Source of the DNA: Flavobacteriales bacterium
Lineage (GTDB): Bacteria > Bacteroidota > Bacteroidia > Flavobacteriales_D > Crocinitomicaceae
NCBI GenBank assembly: GCA_018883325.1
Contig: VEQH01000014.1
Span: 1-64,000 of the forward strand
Length of the DNA: 64,000 bases
Reading direction: 5' to 3'
Numbering within the stretch: the stretch's first letter is position 1; the number at the start of each line of letters is the position of its first letter. Positions 54,128-61,925 of the stretch are shown in pieces. The position numbers were made by a program, and so were the translations under genes. The notes beneath the pieces are model-generated. The model was not told where the DNA came from, searched no databases, and saw only the letters and a list, made by a program, of their open reading frames with translations.

Positions 54128-55617
54128 AAAACAAAGACGAAATAGAAGAATTGTTCGCATCTAGTTTTGAGAATTTTGAAGAAGTTCCTCCCCTAGAAAT
54201 GAAAGAGCTTTTGGATGCAAAATTGTTTCCAAACTCAACTAGTAAATCTAATTTTTTTAATTGGAAATGGTTTTTCATCATCCTTCCTTTTACAACTATT
54301 GTTGCACTTTCAATCTATATTACGTCTAACAATTCTACTTCCAATAAAACTTCTAGAAACGACAGCCAAATTACTAAAAATCAGATTAATAATTCAAATA
54401 ATAACATCTCTTCAAGCAAAAAACAGAAATCAACAAATTCTCTTTCTTCCACTATTCGAAAAAATCAACAATCAAATCAAAACTTATCCGATCAAGTGAA
54501 AAATGTAACAGAATCAGCTCAAGAAATTGTTGAATCAAAAACTACTTTTCAAAAATCAAAAAGTCAAAAATCAAAAAATAAATACAATCAACCGAAGCGA
54601 AATCAAACGTCTATTCAAAGCATTGAAACGCAAGTGAAAAATGAAACTCATTCTTTGCTTCTTTCCAATAATTTAAAGCAGAACAAGAACAAAACAAACA
54701 ATAATCAAGAACGATCTCAAAACTCAATTATCACTTCAATTGATTCGGAAAAGCATTTCGAAATAGAACAAAAAAACACAATTGAAGAACCAAAAACTAT
54801 TGAAGATTTAAAAAAATCAGAAGTAACATTAGATGTTGAATCATCTACAGAAGTTGTTGCTGAAAATAATTCAAATCCTTCAACTAAATCAGATAGTGCT
54901 CAAACAAAACAAGAAACAAATTCAACAAAAAATAACGAACTAAAAGAACCAAAAAATAGTGATTTTGAACCTAATTGGAATATTTCTTTTTATGGTGGAA
55001 TTGCAGGAGGAATCAACCAAATAGTGCCAACTTCTACTTTATTAAAGGAGAAAATTTCATCCAATTTTAGTTTGGAAGTAAACTATCAATTCATTCCGAA
55101 ATTTAGTTTATCAAGTGGATTTTCTTTAGATAAAAGAACTGAATTATGGACTAAAGATTTCATTAAATACGATAGTACATTTACTACAAATATTCAATAT
55201 ATAGTTGATTCTAACAATGTAATTATCGATAGCATAGTATTTACTCAAATTGAAGTTGATACAATCAATTTTACTGGAAACCAAAATATTAGTTATTCAA
55301 CGTTTTCTATTCCGTTGTATTTCAATTATATTATTTTCGAAAAAAACAATTGGTCGGGTGCTGTGGGTGCTGGTGTTCGTTTAAATTATTTTAACACCAT
55401 CGTTAACTCATCAAATGCTGAATTTTCAAATCCAATACTTTCAAAATTTGGTTTTCAAATACAGCTTCGACCACAAATCAATTACAATTGGAAAAATATT
55501 GGTATTGGAGCCTATGGAAGTTTTGGAATGGACCTAAAACAAGCCACTGAATGGACAGAATTTACTCGAAAACGATATTCTATTGGAACTGGCTTAATTC
55601 TTATTTATCGCTTTTAA
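54124..55617 (+). CDS. Putative trans-envelope anti-sigma factor: cytosolic tail, TM, long linker, outer-membrane barrel
   Basis: 497 residues in four parts. (1) Residues 1-45, acidic cytosolic tail with the FEEVPPLEMKELLDAKL pattern seen at the start of other proteins coded next to ECF sigmas. (2) One membrane helix, residues 46-66 (WKWFFIILPFTTIVALSIYI). (3) Residues 67-284, a Ser/Asn/Gln/Lys-rich linker without structure. (4) Residues 285-497, glycine/aromatic alternating strands (WNISFYGGIAGGINQIVP) ending in LILIYRF, a typical outer-membrane-barrel C-terminus. The chain could link sigma sequestration in the cytosol to a barrel in the outer membrane; this is inference. Gene overlaps the sigma gene by ATGA. 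No separate anti-sigma gene is present. Confidence 0.75.
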   Translation: MKNKDEIEELFASSFENFEEVPPLEMKELLDAKLFPNSTSKSNFFNWKWFFIILPFTTIVALSIYITSNNSTSNKTSRNDSQITKNQINNSNNNISSSKKQKSTNSLSSTIRKNQQSNQNLSDQVKNVTESAQEIVESKTTFQKSKSQKSKNKYNQPKRNQTSIQSIETQVKNETHSLLLSNNLKQNKNKTNNNQERSQNSIITSIDSEKHFEIEQKNTIEEPKTIEDLKKSEVTLDVESSTEVVAENNSNPSTKSDSAQTKQETNSTKNNELKEPKNSDFEPNWNISFYGGIAGGINQIVPTSTLLKEKISSNFSLEVNYQFIPKFSLSSGFSLDKRTELWTKDFIKYDSTFTTNIQYIVDSNNVIIDSIVFTQIEVDTINFTGNQNISYSTFSIPLYFNYIIFEKNNWSGAVGAGVRLNYFNTIVNSSNAEFSNPILSKFGFQIQLRPQINYNWKNIGIGAYGSFGMDLKQATEWTEFTRKRYSIGTGLILIYRF

Positions 55618-55639
55618 TAATAAAATTTAAAAGATTTTT

Positions 55640-58450
55640 CTATTCCGTTTCGTAACCAAGCTTCTCCCCTTTTTCAAGTGCTGGAATTCCAGATTTCATC
55701 CAAACTGGCATTGGTTTTCCTTGTAAATAATGGTCAAAAAATTGACGCATACGAATGCTTAAATCCATTTTATAAGGATCTTTTCTTAGGTTATGGTCAT
55801 CTTCATTGTAATTCAAGAGCCAACAAGGTTTTCCCAAACGACGCATTCCGTTGTAAAGTTCGATTCCTTGATACCACGGAACAGCACCATCTTTATCATT
55901 GTGCATCATTAATAAAGGCGTTTTTACCTTTGGTAAATGAAATAAAGGTGAATTTTCAATATACAATTCAGGTGCTTCCCAAATTGTTTTTCCAATGCGA
56001 CTTTGAGCGGATTCATATTGAAATTGACGATTCAAACCACTTCCCCAGCGAATTCCACCATAAGCTGAAAACATATTTCCAACAGGAGCTCCAGCCATTG
56101 CAGCTGCGTATTTATTGGTCATCGTAATCAATTGGGCTGTTTGGTAGCCACCCCAACTTTGACCTTGCAAACCTAAGCGTATAGAATCTACAGGATAATT
56201 TTTAACGACATAATCTGTTCCGCTGACAATACAATTGTAGGCCGATTTTGCTGGATGTCCCGCTTGGTAACGTATATCGGGTATTAAAATTAAATAACCT
56301 GCCGACGCGTATTCCGTTGGATTGATGACACTTGGAGATGAACGAGGCGTTAAGTGATTGTGTAGATTTTCTGAATTCAATTCATAGAAATAAGTAATTA
56401 AAGGATATTTTTTACTTTGATCGTAGTCTTCTGGTAAATATAAAATTCCTTCCAATTTAGTACCATCAAAAGCTTTCCATTCAATTAATTCGGTCCTTGC
56501 CCAATTATATTGACTTTGCTGTGGATTCGTATTAGAAAGTACTTTCTCCTCTTTAAATTGCTTGGTCAACAAACGAATTTCTGGATAATCAGCAACTGTT
56601 GAACGTCGCAACAATATTTTATTTCGCATTGGATTTGTTGAAACCGATTGAATTTTGAAATCACCGCTATACCTCGTGTATAAACCAAAATCACCAACTT
56701 CATCGAATAAATCAAATAAGTGACTTCCTTTTGAAGTGCGATTGAAACCTTTGATGTAGCAATCTTTCAAATCATAATAAATACTATCATTTGACCATTT
56801 TACTAATTCCAACTCAATTTTTCGTTTCTCGCCTTTTCGCTCAGTTAATGAACGTAAACTTTTTGTTGCAATTTCATAAGCCCACACATCAAATTCGGAG
56901 CGCAAAAAGTAATGAGTTTCGCCTTTTGTGTATCCATATTCACCCAATGGTCCAGCCTCGGTTGGTTGTCCGTTCAAATCTTCAATCCAAACTACTTCAT
57001 TTGCTGTACAGGTAACGCATTCTTTTGTTTTGGAAGTTGCATTAAATAAATAATGATTTTTATCTGATGGGTCGAAATAAGAAAAATAAGTTCCACTTGG
57101 CGACAAACTTCCTGCAAACGGTATTCCTTTGCTTAACAATTCCTTCGCGCCAGTTAAAACAGAAACTCGGTAATAATCCGCTAAACTTGGAGATTTCCAT
57201 TGTGCTTGAATAGCATAACGTTCATTGGAAGAAGCCAACAAGAAATCGCCTTCTAAATTTGCAGCCACGGAAATATCTAAGGTGTCCTCAGAAAGTCGAA
57301 CAATTGATTCATTTTCAAGTTGATAAACGTAAAGAATATTATTCTTTTTAGCTGTCTTCAATTCTACCAATTGTTGTGGTTGAATTTGAGGATCTAGATA
57401 ATGCCAAATATCAACATTCACTTTTTCTGATTCAAGTAATGAATCTTTTGGTGTTGCTTTGATTCTTTTGTTCACCCCAAAAAACAAAAATTTACCATTG
57501 TCTGTAAAAAGTGGAGTTCTATGTTCAGAAACACCTAAATCAGCCGAAAAATCAAGTTCTAATGTGTCGCCAATAATGCGTTCCTTTTTTGACTTGAAAT
57601 CATAAATGGTTAGATTGTATTGTTTTACTTTATTGGTATCCATTGAATTAAGAAAAGCTATTTTATCTAAAGCTTTATTCCAACTAGGTAATTTATAGGC
57701 TAATTTATATGGGAAACTTACCAATTCCTTTCCATCTGGTACAGAATGAATTTTCAAGGAAAAAGAATCTATTTTTAGCTTCGTATGTTGAATAAAAGCA
57801 ACGTTAGCGCCATTTTCAGAAAGCGAAAAATCAGTTACATTATTCAAAGAAATTACTTTTTCCAATTTTGAGTTACGAACATAAAACAAGTTGCCATCAC
57901 TTTTAATTTCTTTTTTCGTTTCTTTCTTCTTTTTTGCTAAAAAGCAACTTTTTTTCTTTCTACTTTTCTTTTTAGAGCCAACTTTTTCAAGTTCATTTCC
58001 TTCTAATGTGTAGGCCAAAATACTTCCTTTTGGAGCAACAGAAAACTGTTTTAATTTTGCGATTTTAATTACAGAATCCTTGTCTGTACTAAAAATAAAA
58101 AGTGAATCTTTCGGCCATTTTTTCTTGTCGACTTTGTTTAATTCACAGTTTCTAAGTGTATCAAAACCGGGCGTAACTTTGAAAGCAATGAACGATTCAT
58201 CCCACGCAATTTTTGCATCCTTTGCTCTGTAAAAAGAATCTAATTTTTGATTTTTCACATTGTAGATGTACAAATATCCATCGCCGCGCGCAGGAATAGT
58301 TTCGTAGGTCACCCAATTTCCATTGGAAGAAAGTTGCTGTTTTTCAGTACGTTTCCAATCATTGTAAACTGTGTGATCTATAATTTTCTTTTGAGAAAAA
58401 GAAGTTAGTGAAGTTGAAAATAAGATCGTTAAAAGAATGAATTTCTTCAT
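55640..58450 (-). CDS. S9 family peptidase (prolyl oligopeptidase type), exported
   Basis: I place the start at 58450 (MKKFILLTILF), giving a signal peptide ending SFSQ; an extra 15 codons upstream would overlap the DMT gene. About 936 residues. The N-terminal beta-propeller is followed by the alpha/beta hydrolase domain (from about residue 680), with nucleophile motif GQSWGGY near residue 770, acid in MMHNDKDGAVPW and base in NYNEDDHNLRK near the end. A Lys-rich stretch (KKSRKKKSCFLAKKKKETKK) near residue 170 is unusual for the family. Periplasmic dipeptidyl or oligopeptidase of unknown specificity. Confidence 0.92.
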   Translation of the reverse strand: MKKFILLTILFSTSLTSFSQKKIIDHTVYNDWKRTEKQQLSSNGNWVTYETIPARGDGYLYIYNVKNQKLDSFYRAKDAKIAWDESFIAFKVTPGFDTLRNCELNKVDKKKWPKDSLFIFSTDKDSVIKIAKLKQFSVAPKGSILAYTLEGNELEKVGSKKKSRKKKSCFLAKKKKETKKEIKSDGNLFYVRNSKLEKVISLNNVTDFSLSENGANVAFIQHTKLKIDSFSLKIHSVPDGKELVSFPYKLAYKLPSWNKALDKIAFLNSMDTNKVKQYNLTIYDFKSKKERIIGDTLELDFSADLGVSEHRTPLFTDNGKFLFFGVNKRIKATPKDSLLESEKVNVDIWHYLDPQIQPQQLVELKTAKKNNILYVYQLENESIVRLSEDTLDISVAANLEGDFLLASSNERYAIQAQWKSPSLADYYRVSVLTGAKELLSKGIPFAGSLSPSGTYFSYFDPSDKNHYLFNATSKTKECVTCTANEVVWIEDLNGQPTEAGPLGEYGYTKGETHYFLRSEFDVWAYEIATKSLRSLTERKGEKRKIELELVKWSNDSIYYDLKDCYIKGFNRTSKGSHLFDLFDEVGDFGLYTRYSGDFKIQSVSTNPMRNKILLRRSTVADYPEIRLLTKQFKEEKVLSNTNPQQSQYNWARTELIEWKAFDGTKLEGILYLPEDYDQSKKYPLITYFYELNSENLHNHLTPRSSPSVINPTEYASAGYLILIPDIRYQAGHPAKSAYNCIVSGTDYVVKNYPVDSIRLGLQGQSWGGYQTAQLITMTNKYAAAMAGAPVGNMFSAYGGIRWGSGLNRQFQYESAQSRIGKTIWEAPELYIENSPLFHLPKVKTPLLMMHNDKDGAVPWYQGIELYNGMRRLGKPCWLLNYNEDDHNLRKDPYKMDLSIRMRQFFDHYLQGKPMPVWMKSGIPALEKGEKLGYETE

Positions 58451-58451
58451 A

Positions 58452-59387
58452 TTATTTCGTTTTTCGTTTGAGCGATGCCATATAAACACCAGCAAAAATT
58501 AACAGCATATACAGAATTTTTTGAGCTGTAATTGTGCCTGTATAATCGTCAGACCAATGTAAAGATGCAAATAAAAAAGCAAATAACATTACAATCACTG
58601 GTTGGGTGTAAATGTATGAACTTGAAACAGTTGGACTCAAATACTTCAATCCATACATTGTCAATAAATAGGTTAAAAATGTAACTCCAACCACTACATA
58701 TCCAATTTTTAGGATAACAGAAGCTGTAAAAGTAGAAAAATCTGTTTTTATCAACTCAGGAATTGTTGGTGGAAATAGAAGCACAAATGCCAAACCAAAA
58801 GTAAAAACCCAAGTAATAACAGTTAAAGGTTTGTATTTCTGCATCAAAGGTTTCGCAAGCACTAAATAAATAGCGTAACTCAATGCGTTAATTATTAAAA
58901 ATAAATCACCTAATGAAGAATCTCCCTTTGCTGTTGCGCCTTTGAAAGTCAATAAAATTGTTCCAATAAAACCAAGTGCAATTCCCGCTGACCTAAGAAC
59001 GGTGATGCGTTCTTTGAGAATAAAAAATGATAAAATCACCACCATAATCGGATTCATTGCCATAATAATTCCTGAGTTTACAGAAGATGAGAGGTTTAAT
59101 CCGTGAAAGAAAAACAATTGATTTACAGCAACTCCAAACAATCCGCAAGCAATCAATAACAGAACATCTTTACGATTTATCTTTTCATATTTTGTAAAAA
59201 ATAGAATCAACCAAAAAAGCAAAGTTGCTCCAAAAACACGAAAAAATATGAAAACAGTTGGACTCAAATAGTTAGGCATCACACCTTTAGCCAACACATG
59301 ACTTGCGCCGTAAAGAACGTTAACAAAAAGTAAGGCTAAGTGAGCTTTGAGATTTGTTATTTTCACCTTCCTAAATATGATTTCCAA
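58452..59387 (-). CDS. EamA-family (DMT) transporter
   Basis: 311 residues with ten hydrophobic segments in the two EamA repeats typical of the drug/metabolite transporter superfamily; FFIFRV-type loops such as FIFFRVFGATLLFWLILFF and the GVAVNQLFFFHGLNLSSS helix are characteristic. Direction and substrate unknown. Its start overlaps the SUFU-type gene by 25 bases; it ends one base before the S9 peptidase start. Confidence 0.88.
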   Translation of the reverse strand: MEIIFRKVKITNLKAHLALLFVNVLYGASHVLAKGVMPNYLSPTVFIFFRVFGATLLFWLILFFTKYEKINRKDVLLLIACGLFGVAVNQLFFFHGLNLSSSVNSGIIMAMNPIMVVILSFFILKERITVLRSAGIALGFIGTILLTFKGATAKGDSSLGDLFLIINALSYAIYLVLAKPLMQKYKPLTVITWVFTFGLAFVLLFPPTIPELIKTDFSTFTASVILKIGYVVVGVTFLTYLLTMYGLKYLSPTVSSSYIYTQPVIVMLFAFLFASLHWSDDYTGTITAQKILYMLLIFAGVYMASLKRKTK

Positions 59388-59977
59388 CGTGATTTTAAAA
59401 CAGTACTACGGAAGTCATCTAACTTTTCAGTAACATTGAATGTTCTCAATTTCTCAAATAAATGAGCTGTTCCTCGTCCTTGTTTGTAGTCCATTTCATC
59501 TGCAAAAATTGGAATAACTCCAAGAAAACCAATGCTCTTATCTGCTAATTTGATTTCAGCTAAATCTTCATCCAACTCGATTGGTCGCGATAAAATAAAA
59601 TGATTCTGTCTCATTGATTCAGAAAGCGGATTCATTTCTTTACCACAAGGAAAAGTGTGCCCGTGACCGTACCAAGCTTCTTTTTCAATTGCAAATTTCT
59701 TCAACCTTTGCAACCAAGAAAAAACCCAGTTAAATTTTGGATTTTCAATTGCTTCAATATTCCAATAATTTGGAAGTAGAAAATACAATTCATTGAATTC
59801 TTCACCAATATGTTTCTCATGAACAGGCATTTTATAATCTGAAAGCCCTTTGGTCATTAAAACGGTACAAGTATTTGTCTGATTTGGTTTAAAAACATAA
59901 AAACTTCCCCATTCATTTTCAATAATTTGAATCGTTTTATTTAAACGTTTTTCGAGTGATTCTTGAAGAATATTCAT
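59363..59977 (-). CDS. Suppressor-of-fused (SUFU) domain protein
   Basis: 204 residues without signal or membrane segment. The middle matches the SUFU domain: GEEFNELYFLLPNYWNI near residues 78-94, WVFSWLQRLKKFAIEKEAWYG near residues 104-124 with GHTFPCGKEMNPLSES, and the later FLGVIPIFADEMDYKQGRG. Bacterial SUFU-domain proteins are often linked to immunity or polymorphic-toxin systems, but no toxin gene is adjacent. Function unknown. First gene of the SUFU-EamA-S9 run, with a TATCTTTG promoter upstream. Confidence 0.82.
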   Translation of the reverse strand: MNILQESLEKRLNKTIQIIENEWGSFYVFKPNQTNTCTVLMTKGLSDYKMPVHEKHIGEEFNELYFLLPNYWNIEAIENPKFNWVFSWLQRLKKFAIEKEAWYGHGHTFPCGKEMNPLSESMRQNHFILSRPIELDEDLAEIKLADKSIGFLGVIPIFADEMDYKQGRGTAHLFEKLRTFNVTEKLDDFRSTVLKSRWKSYLGR

Positions 59978-59981
59978 TCAA

Positions 59982-59989
59982 CAAAGATA
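59982..59989 (-). promoter_or_regulatory. -7 element for the SUFU/EamA genes
   Basis: Minus-strand TATCTTTG, 4 bases upstream of the SUFU start codon, implying a very short leader or a start further downstream. Confidence 0.45.
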
Positions 59990-60059
59990 AGATTAAAGTA
60001 AAGAAGAACGCCAACAGCTGAACAAATAAAGAATTGGAAAATAAAGTATTTCTTTCGTG

Positions 60060-60956
60060 TCAACACTCCTTTAAAGCTTGTTCTATTTTTGGAAATTTCC
60101 ATTGAAAACCAGCTTGTTCCAAAATTTCAGGAATAACAAAACGACTTTTTAAGATCAATTCCGTTTCTGTTTTAATCACTTTTGCTCCCAATTCCAGTAA
60201 GTACTCAGGTGAAGGAATAATAGCAAAACGATTGTAACGCTGACGCAATGCTTGCATAAATACAGAATTTCTAATTGGATTTGGTGAACTGATGTTAATT
60301 GCTCCACTCAAAGATTCGTTTTTTATTATGAATTCAATGCTTCGACAAACATCCTCAATGTGAATCCAAGAAAATTGTTGATTACCATCTCCCATTTTTC
60401 CACCAAAGCCTAATTGCGTCAAGCGTTTGAAAGGAATCATCACTCCTCCATTTTTACCCAAAACAATGGCAGTGCGTAAGGCAACTTGTCGTGTATTCGT
60501 AAACTTAAAATCAAAAAATGATTTCTCCCATTTCTGGCAAACATCAACTGAAAATCCGGAGCCAATTTCACCTTTATTTTCAGTCATTGGATCGTTTAAT
60601 GAATGCCTATAAATTGTCGCACTTGCAGCATTAATCCAAAGTTTTGGAGGATTTTCACAAGCTTTTATAGCATTTCCCAACACCGATGTGCTTTCCAAAC
60701 GAGAAGCATAAATCGCAGCTTTATTTACTTCATTGTAGCGACAATTGACCGATTTTCCAGCTAAATTGATAAGAACGTCGGATCCTTCTAATTCTTTAGC
60801 CCAATCACCAAGATTTTTACCATCCCAACTACATGTTTTTGCATTTTTATATTTTATTGGTTTACGAATGATAACAACGACTTCGTGCGCTTTTGAAAAA
60901 TAATCCACCAAGGTTTCACCCATGAAACCGTTGGCTGCTGTGATAATGATTTTCAT
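60060..60956 (-). CDS. TIGR01777 family epimerase (SDR39U1-like)
   Basis: 298 residues, NAD-binding Rossmann protein with GFMGETLVDYF near residues 10-20, the INLAGKSV segment near residue 64, INAASATIY near residue 108, and RTAIVLGKNGG near residue 162. The C-terminal DUF1731-type segment (RFVIPEILEQAGFQWKFP) is also present, which defines the family. Biological substrate unknown. Follows the DCC gene by 11 bases and shares its promoter. Confidence 0.9.
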   Translation of the reverse strand: MKIIITAANGFMGETLVDYFSKAHEVVVIIRKPIKYKNAKTCSWDGKNLGDWAKELEGSDVLINLAGKSVNCRYNEVNKAAIYASRLESTSVLGNAIKACENPPKLWINAASATIYRHSLNDPMTENKGEIGSGFSVDVCQKWEKSFFDFKFTNTRQVALRTAIVLGKNGGVMIPFKRLTQLGFGGKMGDGNQQFSWIHIEDVCRSIEFIIKNESLSGAINISSPNPIRNSVFMQALRQRYNRFAIIPSPEYLLELGAKVIKTETELILKSRFVIPEILEQAGFQWKFPKIEQALKEC

Positions 60957-60967
60957 ACTATTTTAAT

Positions 60968-61795
60968 TTAAATGAATTTGAAAGCAATCGGGTAAATTAA
61001 CAAGCGATAAGCAATCCAAGTAATAGTCAACCAATGCGTGAAGCCTAAGATTTTTATTCGTCTGGCGTGCTCATATATCATAAACATATAAACGATTCCA
61101 TAACAAATCCCTACTAATAAGTTAGTTTCAAAACCTGTAAATTGCAGAAACAATAAACCTAAATCGAAAAAGTCTAAAAGCAATCCTCCTAAAAATGAAA
61201 CAAAAGCAATTTGTCCAATGTAGTCATAAAAATTTCGCTGTTTTAGTAAGTAAAAACATATTCCTTGAAACACAAACTGAAACAAGAAATATAGTAAATC
61301 ACCGTAATTTTTGTTTCCAATAAAATAGTTTTGAAGATGATGAGTGAAATAATGTGTGACCGTAAAATTTAAAAAAAGAGCTATTAAAGCAATAAAAACG
61401 ATTCTCCAAAACCAGTTTTTTGTTGGAGTGCAAGAAATTGTATCATTGCAATTCACAGGTGCTATCACTTTTCGATTGAAACTGATTAACAAATACAATA
61501 ATTTCAACATTGTGTTGATTATTGGTAACTTCCCAATAATTTCTATCCATTTCCAGCGTGACCCAAGTAACGCTAACAAACTATCAATTCCATAAACAGT
61601 CTCATTTTTTTCTTCTTTTATGAACGCAATTTTATTCTGCGCTAATTCTTGGTTGAATTTTAATTTTGGATTTTGAATCGCCTGAAAATAGGAAATTCGT
61701 TCGCTCTCTTTTAAAATTCCGAACTTTATGAATTGCTTGGTGTACCAAATACAAAGCGGACAATCTTGGTCGTAAATTAAAATTCCCTTTTTCAT
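60968..61795 (-). CDS. DCC-family thiol oxidoreductase with membrane domain
   Basis: 275 residues. N-terminal DUF393/DCC domain: LIYDQDCPLCIWYTKQF has the CPLC redox pair near residues 13-16. Residues 130-275 add four to five membrane segments, so it is a DCC-plus-membrane fusion rather than the usual 130-residue form. Role in disulfide or electron transfer at the membrane is inferred. First gene of the run with TIGR01777; a palindrome sits on its promoter. Confidence 0.85.
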   Translation of the reverse strand: MKKGILIYDQDCPLCIWYTKQFIKFGILKESERISYFQAIQNPKLKFNQELAQNKIAFIKEEKNETVYGIDSLLALLGSRWKWIEIIGKLPIINTMLKLLYLLISFNRKVIAPVNCNDTISCTPTKNWFWRIVFIALIALFLNFTVTHYFTHHLQNYFIGNKNYGDLLYFLFQFVFQGICFYLLKQRNFYDYIGQIAFVSFLGGLLLDFFDLGLLFLQFTGFETNLLVGICYGIVYMFMIYEHARRIKILGFTHWLTITWIAYRLLIYPIAFKFI

Positions 61796-61814
61796 TTTTA
61801 ATCGTTTTATTTTA

Positions 61815-61853
61815 CAAATATATTAAACTTTCAGAAAATATTGAAAGTTTAAT
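61815..61853 (-). promoter_or_regulatory. Promoter and perfect 12-8-12 palindromic operator of the DCC/TIGR01777 genes
   Basis: Minus-strand -7 element TATATTTG (61815-61822) abuts a perfect inverted repeat, ATTAAACTTTCA (61822-61833) and TGAAAGTTTAAT (61842-61853), spaced 8 bases. The site overlaps the region where polymerase contacts -33, so a repressor there would block transcription. Downstream start codon is 20 bases away. A MarR/GbsR-type dimer is a guess. Confidence 0.65.
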
Positions 61854-61870
61854 AATTTATTTTGAATCAA

Positions 61871-61904
61871 TAAAAAAAGCCTTGTTGAATGAACAACAAG
61901 GCTT
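61871..61904 (-). terminator. Terminator of the S46 peptidase gene
   Basis: AAGCCTTGTTG (61877-61887) pairs perfectly with CAACAAGGCTT (61894-61904); read on the minus strand it is followed by a T run (A run at 61872-61878). It lies 21 bases after the S46 stop. Confidence 0.85.
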
Positions 61905-61925
61905 TGAAATTTTAAAAATAAATTA

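Noticed and set aside
55678-56127. 149-codon plus-strand frame inside the S9 peptidase gene
   Set aside because: Antisense to a strongly supported catalytic domain; no recognisable domain.
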